Positions 12,355 to 15,861 of a stretch of DNA of 15,861 bases are shown piece after piece. How positions within the stretch are numbered: position 1 is the first letter of the stretch; each line of letters begins with the position of its first letter. The stretch spans positions 1-15,861 of the forward strand of contig URAZ01000059.1 of assembly GCA_900545925.1 (NCBI GenBank), given 5' to 3'. A program made the translations under genes and the position numbers. This stretch comes from an uncultured Eubacteriales bacterium. GTDB lineage: Bacteria > Bacillota > Clostridia > Oscillospirales > Oscillospiraceae. Below the pieces are notes generated by a model. That model was given only the letters and a program-made list of their open reading frames with translations. It was not told where the DNA came from and did no database searches.

Positions 12355-15261
12355 TTACAGTATACAGATGCTGTCAATTTCTTCCCCGCAGGACTCGATC
12401 TGCCGCTTGGATCCGATTACGCAGATGCTGCCATTCTCGCTCACTTCATACATGAGCTGCGCAAAGGCTGCTAGCCTCTCCGGCGTAGTCGACAGGATTT
12501 CTCTGCGTTCGGCACACTGATCTGCATACTCAATCCCCGTCAGATACCAACGATCTGACGCTTTGCCTTGTCTGCCGGGCAGCATGAGCGGGTCCATCTC
12601 CGCCACGGTGCCCACAATAAATCTGGTCAAATCAGGCTTTGTACCACAAAACTGTTTGATGAAACCTTCAGTCTGCCTGTAGGCATTCAGGGATCGGGCG
12701 GCGGTGGGATCCCGATAGGAGTAGAAGCAAGCATTTCCGGAATTGCTCAAAGATAGCCCTGTTCCATAGGCGCCACCCTGGACGCGGATGACATTCCACA
12801 GATAGGAAAGGCTGACAATACGACTCAAAACCTGCAGGCTGCCGTTATATGCGCCGCCATATTGGAGTAGATTCCCACCCATGGCTGTAAAAGAAACATC
12901 GGCTGGAATCACAATGCCCTCGCGCCGTTTACTCCATGGACGGATGGAGCAGACAGTCTCTTTTTGCCTTGATACCGGCAAGACACAGATAACCGCATTT
13001 TCCAGAATAGCCTCGGCATTATCATTGGTACCGGTGATGCTGATGGTCAACCGGTTCTTTGCAAAAATCTCCTTGCTCAGTGCAGCCAACTCCCGAGAAA
13101 ACTCTGCCGCATACCGCTGAAAGTTCTTTTCCAGTGTCTTCAGCCGCTGAAAGTATGTAAAGCCCCCTGTGCACTCCCGGACAACACCCTGCGCAGAATG
13201 TCCCGCAGCAATTCGGGTCATGGCATACCCGGAGCCGGAATCAATGATATTCTGCTCCATCCATACGATGGCTTGGCGCAGAAGTTCATGGATCATACAT
13301 TGGTCATCAAACTTGCTTCCGGTGATGATCTCAGCAATCAGGTTCGCGGCTGATTCCAAGTTGATATCCATGGCGCTGAAGGATACGCAGAGGAATGTGC
13401 GGCAGTTCTCCGGTGCGTTGACGCCTCCATAGGCTTCCACAGAGAAATTTATCCTGCCTATATTCAGACGGCACAGCCTTTGCAGTTGTAAGTTGCCGTG
13501 GATTTCCGTGTCCATGTTCCCCAGTAAACGGCAGAGAAACGAGACGTCAGGCAGCATCTCCTGAGAAAAATCACTGACGTCAAAATACAGATTGACATAG
13601 CTGATCCTGCCGGTAGAAATGTCATGGCGCAGCAGGCAGCGCCCCGCCAGAGTTCGTTCTTCAAGGGGGATACGTTCCGGCTGTACCGCAATGTCAGAAA
13701 GCTGCAGAGCTGGGAGCGCCGCAAGCGCCTCAGGTGTATCTGCTGCGGATTGCCATGCAATGAGCGCTGCCTGACGCTTTTGAAGACCAGAAATATCCTC
13801 CACGCCCCAACTTTTCTTGACTGCGTGCAGCCGCTCCGTCTCAGCGTCCCGCTTCTCATTAGCCAAAGTGGCGGAAGGCAGCAGCAGCACCTGGCAGTTG
13901 TGGGGATTATCCATAAATATCTGCCCAAGCAGCCGTTCAAACCAGCCTTCCTCTAGCTTCCGGTTCAGAGAGGTGAACAGTTTTCCAGTTTCCAGATTGG
14001 CTGCCGGGTTTCCGCCGTAGAGCCAGCTGTCCAGAATATCCATACTGAAACCGAGCCCTTGGGGCATGCTGCCGTAGTCCCGCTCCCGCATCTGGAACTC
14101 ATAGTTGGCAAGGACGGCAGCAAGCTGCTCGTGATCCAACCCTTCATGACAAAGCCGTTTCAGTTCAGATTGAACTGTGTTTTCTACTGCAGCTATACAG
14201 CTTTCATCCATATTTCTGACTTCCAGAATGGCAACGGGCTGTTGGATACCATCCATCAGGCTGATGCGGACATCCTGCGCAAGTTTGGCGGATAGGAGAG
14301 CCCTTTTCAGAGGGGACTGATTGCTGCCGCACAACGTATCCGCCAGAGCGCGCAATGCCATCTGTGCTTCTCTATTGCGGAAATCGCCCAGAACATTGCC
14401 CCAAATTAGCCGTGCGCGGCCAACTACCGGTTCATCAGGTGGAAGTTCGTAATAAGCCTTTTTCGGAACGCTCTTGATTGGACGCTGCATAGGAATGGAA
14501 AGCTGCGTATTTTCTCTATCATAGGCAGAAAGATATTCCGTATCTAGCACGTTTAGCACAAGTTCCAGATCTACGCTGCCATCCAGAATGATATAGGCGT
14601 TATCAGGACGATAGAAACGACGATGATGCTCTATAAATTGCTCATAGGTCAGTTCCGGGATATGGATAGGATCTCCACCGGAGACGTAGCGATAGGAAGT
14701 GTCCGGGAATAGCAGGCGGGATATTTCCTTTTGCACAATGGCATTAGGCGAGGCGAAAACGCCTTTCATCTCGTTGAGCACCACACCCTTATAAACGATG
14801 CTTCCGTCTTTATCCAATTCGTAGTGCCAGCCCTCCTGGAAAAATATCTCCGGGTGGGAATAAATTGCAGGGTGCAGTACTGCATCCATATATACCCGCA
14901 GTAAGTTCATAAAATCCTTGTCATTGCGGCTGGAAACAGGATACACCGTCTTATCAGGAAATGTCATGGCATTGAGGAAGGTGTGCATGGAGCTTTTCAT
15001 CAGTTCTACGAAAGGTTCCTTCACTGGGTAGTGTTGCGAACCGCAGAGCAACGAGTGCTCCAATATGTGGAATACTCCGGTATCATCCGATGGCAATGTG
15101 CGGAAGGTGATGGAAAATGTCTTGTTTTCATCCTTGCGGTCCAGCCAAACCAATTTTGCCCCGCTCTTTACATGTTCCATTTCCCAAAGTTTACCGCGAA
15201 TTTCCGAAAGCTCATGAACAGCTCGTATGGCAAAGCCATGTATAACATCGTGGATTTTCAT
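12355..15261 (-). CDS. M16C family zinc metallopeptidase (PreP/falcilysin-like)
   Basis: A 968-residue single-chain peptidase. The inverted zinc motif HILEH gives H65, E68 and H69, and the third ligand is E164 in VVLNEMKGVF. The C-terminal half carries VQGGAYGTGLSL, which resembles the substrate-binding Tyr region of M16 enzymes, so the protein looks active and full length. Members of M16C enclose and degrade peptides of roughly 10-70 residues, such as cleaved presequences; the bacterial role is poorly known. No signal peptide is seen, so it is probably cytoplasmic. The ATG at 15261 has GAGGT six to seven bases upstream. It is the first gene of a unit with the desulfidase and YitT genes, read from a strong promoter. 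Confidence 0.93.
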   Translation of the reverse strand: MKIHDVIHGFAIRAVHELSEIRGKLWEMEHVKSGAKLVWLDRKDENKTFSITFRTLPSDDTGVFHILEHSLLCGSQHYPVKEPFVELMKSSMHTFLNAMTFPDKTVYPVSSRNDKDFMNLLRVYMDAVLHPAIYSHPEIFFQEGWHYELDKDGSIVYKGVVLNEMKGVFASPNAIVQKEISRLLFPDTSYRYVSGGDPIHIPELTYEQFIEHHRRFYRPDNAYIILDGSVDLELVLNVLDTEYLSAYDRENTQLSIPMQRPIKSVPKKAYYELPPDEPVVGRARLIWGNVLGDFRNREAQMALRALADTLCGSNQSPLKRALLSAKLAQDVRISLMDGIQQPVAILEVRNMDESCIAAVENTVQSELKRLCHEGLDHEQLAAVLANYEFQMRERDYGSMPQGLGFSMDILDSWLYGGNPAANLETGKLFTSLNRKLEEGWFERLLGQIFMDNPHNCQVLLLPSATLANEKRDAETERLHAVKKSWGVEDISGLQKRQAALIAWQSAADTPEALAALPALQLSDIAVQPERIPLEERTLAGRCLLRHDISTGRISYVNLYFDVSDFSQEMLPDVSFLCRLLGNMDTEIHGNLQLQRLCRLNIGRINFSVEAYGGVNAPENCRTFLCVSFSAMDINLESAANLIAEIITGSKFDDQCMIHELLRQAIVWMEQNIIDSGSGYAMTRIAAGHSAQGVVRECTGGFTYFQRLKTLEKNFQRYAAEFSRELAALSKEIFAKNRLTISITGTNDNAEAILENAVICVLPVSRQKETVCSIRPWSKRREGIVIPADVSFTAMGGNLLQYGGAYNGSLQVLSRIVSLSYLWNVIRVQGGAYGTGLSLSNSGNACFYSYRDPTAARSLNAYRQTEGFIKQFCGTKPDLTRFIVGTVAEMDPLMLPGRQGKASDRWYLTGIEYADQCAERREILSTTPERLAAFAQLMYEVSENGSICVIGSKRQIESCGEEIDSICIL

Positions 15262-15307
15262 GAATTACCTCATCATAGATAAGCAATTTTTGATATTGTG
15301 CAAATTC

Positions 15308-15336
15308 ATTATAATCGGATCCGACATATTGTTCAA
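15308..15336 (-). promoter_or_regulatory. Strong predicted promoter of the peptidase/desulfidase/YitT unit
   Basis: Minus-strand TTGAAC (15336-15331), 17-bp spacer, perfect TATAAT (15313-15308). The start point would be near 15301, leaving a leader of about 40 bases with GAGGT before the ATG. Confidence 0.75.
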
Positions 15337-15514
15337 TCGGCTCTGCCTATTCAGACGTGTTTGCCGCTTATTTGGTGGATTTTCGGCTCGTTTTACAGAT
15401 TTGGGAGCGAACAAATGTATGCCTGACCGGCAGTTTATCAGACTGCACTTGAATCTCTGTAGACAAAATACATTTCACTCCGCCAACATATTTCTGTATT
15501 TTTTCTTTCACCAA
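15337..15514. other. AT-rich non-coding stretch before the tRNA fragment
   Basis: I see no supported gene. ORFs here on either strand are low-complexity or begin inside the tRNA fragment. There are short related AT-rich words, AAATGTAT (15413-15420), ATACATTT (15468-15475) and TGTATTTT (15495-15502), arranged as inverted repeats. They could be arm sites for an integrase or xis protein, but the evidence is weak. Confidence 0.35.
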
Positions 15515-15526
15515 GGTGACGTCACC
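15515..15526. repeat. Perfect 12-bp palindrome abutting the tRNA fragment
   Basis: GGTGACGTCACC is its own reverse complement and ends exactly where similarity to tRNA-Leu begins (15527). It replaces the 5' strand of the anticodon stem, so it appears to belong to the element side of the junction. Confidence 0.7.
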
Positions 15527-15579
15527 CTTAGGTTCTCGTGGAGTAATCCGTTGGGGTTCGAGTCCCCATGCCCGCGCCA
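15527..15579 (+). other. 3' fragment of tRNA-Leu(UAG): probable attachment-site copy of an integrated island
   Basis: The fragment reads anticodon loop CTTAGGT with anticodon TAG (15529-15531), 3' anticodon strand TCTCG, class II variable arm GGA-GTAA-TCC (15540-15549), T arm TGGGG-TTCGAGT-CCCCA (15552-15568), acceptor 3' strand TGCCCGC (15569-15575), G at the discriminator position and CCA (15577-15579). The 5' half is missing. Bases just left of the loop (TCACC) do not pair with TCTCG, and no GCGGGCA acceptor strand is present upstream. Tyrosine-recombinase elements that insert in an anticodon loop leave exactly this far-end copy. A discriminator G is unusual for Leu (normally A), consistent with drift in a non-functional copy. 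Confidence 0.8.
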
Positions 15580-15585
15580 AATTAC

Positions 15586-15622
15586 AAGCTGCATTTTCGT
15601 TTTGGAAAATGCAGCTTTTGGC
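15586..15622 (+). terminator. Intrinsic terminator, probably native to the tRNA-Leu gene
   Basis: A perfect 13-bp stem AAGCTGCATTTTC (15586-15598) and its complement (15605-15617) with a 6-nt loop, followed by TT and GGCATTT. It starts seven bases after the CCA, the usual place for a tRNA terminator, supporting chromosomal origin of the sequence right of the tRNA fragment. Confidence 0.75.
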
Positions 15623-15662
15623 ATTTCTGAAACAAAGATTATAGCGAAGAGGGGTGCGTAAA

Positions 15663-15824
15663 ATGCTTTCGATTAATGATTACTTGGATAACATCTTGAT
15701 CGACTTTGAATCTTACGCTCGCTCTGGTGTAAAGCTGTGCGATTTAAAAAGCGTTCATTATGATGCCGGCAGAATCCCTGATTATTCAAGTCTTCACATT
15801 CAACAATTATATTTACTTCGCTAG
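15663..15824 (+). CDS. Small 53-residue ORF of unknown function, possibly a truncated gene
   Basis: The ORF begins MLSINDYLDNILIDFESYAR and ends QQLYLLR before a TAG at 15822-15824. AGAGGGG lies about nine bases before the ATG, so it is plausibly translated. The composition is ordinary protein-like. It reads like the N-terminal part of a larger protein, but I do not recognise the family securely. Two more in-frame stops follow closely, so if it is a fragment the break is at about 15822. It is close to the right window edge and lies on the presumed chromosomal side of the tRNA fragment. Confidence 0.45.
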   Translation: MLSINDYLDNILIDFESYARSGVKLCDLKSVHYDAGRIPDYSSLHIQQLYLLR

Positions 15825-15861
15825 CGGTAAGATTTCTCATAAATTGCGACCACATCTTCGT

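Noticed and set aside
15227..15661. Plus-strand ORF of 144 codons and minus-strand ORF 15368-15580
   Set aside because: Both read through the tRNA fragment and AT-rich spacer. The minus one begins inside the tRNA acceptor region, a common false gene.
1..15861. CRISPR arrays, insertion sequences, rRNA genes and riboswitches
   Set aside because: No regularly spaced repeats, transposase genes, rRNA segments or recognisable riboswitch motifs were seen on reading both strands.

Overview
The window looks like low-to-mid GC Firmicutes DNA, most likely a gut Clostridia of the Oscillospiraceae/Ruminococcaceae kind. Signs are AGGAGG-type ribosome binding sites throughout, a MobC/RepA-type ATPase mobilisation module, LytTR signalling, TIGR03905-type TSCPD proteins, and a class II tRNA fragment with encoded CCA. 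No species can be named from sequence alone.

Left part (1-2787) is a mobilisable-element module. A MobC-type relaxosome protein runs off the left edge. Upstream of it are a hairpin-rich stretch, a candidate oriT that overlaps the 3' end of a RepA-like ATPase gene, and that ATPase gene itself. A divergently transcribed DUF6076-like protein with a Cys cluster follows. The 150-bp divergent intergenic region carries two facing promoters and two perfect 15-bp direct repeats, a likely shared operator.

Middle and right part (2821-15261) holds nine genes, all on the minus strand, in three probable transcription units. (a) M16C metallopeptidase, L-cysteine desulfidase family protein and YitT-family membrane protein are read from a strong promoter at 15308-15336 and end near a 13-bp GC-rich hairpin. 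(b) A trigger-factor-like protein lacking the ribosome-binding domain, two full-length ABC exporter half-transporters (a probable heterodimer) and two small tandem TSCPD proteins end in a 12-bp stem terminator. (c) An AgrC-like GHKL histidine kinase and a LytTR response regulator overlap by 20 bp. No gene for a signal peptide or exported substrate was found. The link between exporter, chaperone, peptidase and sulfur enzyme is inference from gene order only.

Right edge (15515-15861): the 3' part of a tRNA-Leu(UAG) gene, from the anticodon loop to CCA, is present without its 5' half. A perfect 12-bp palindrome abuts it on the left and a strong intrinsic terminator lies just to its right. This is the expected structure of the far attachment site of an island integrated in a tRNA gene. 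The island would then extend leftward from about 15526 past the left edge, and sequence right of 15580 would be chromosome. A 53-codon ORF of unknown function lies there and may be truncated.
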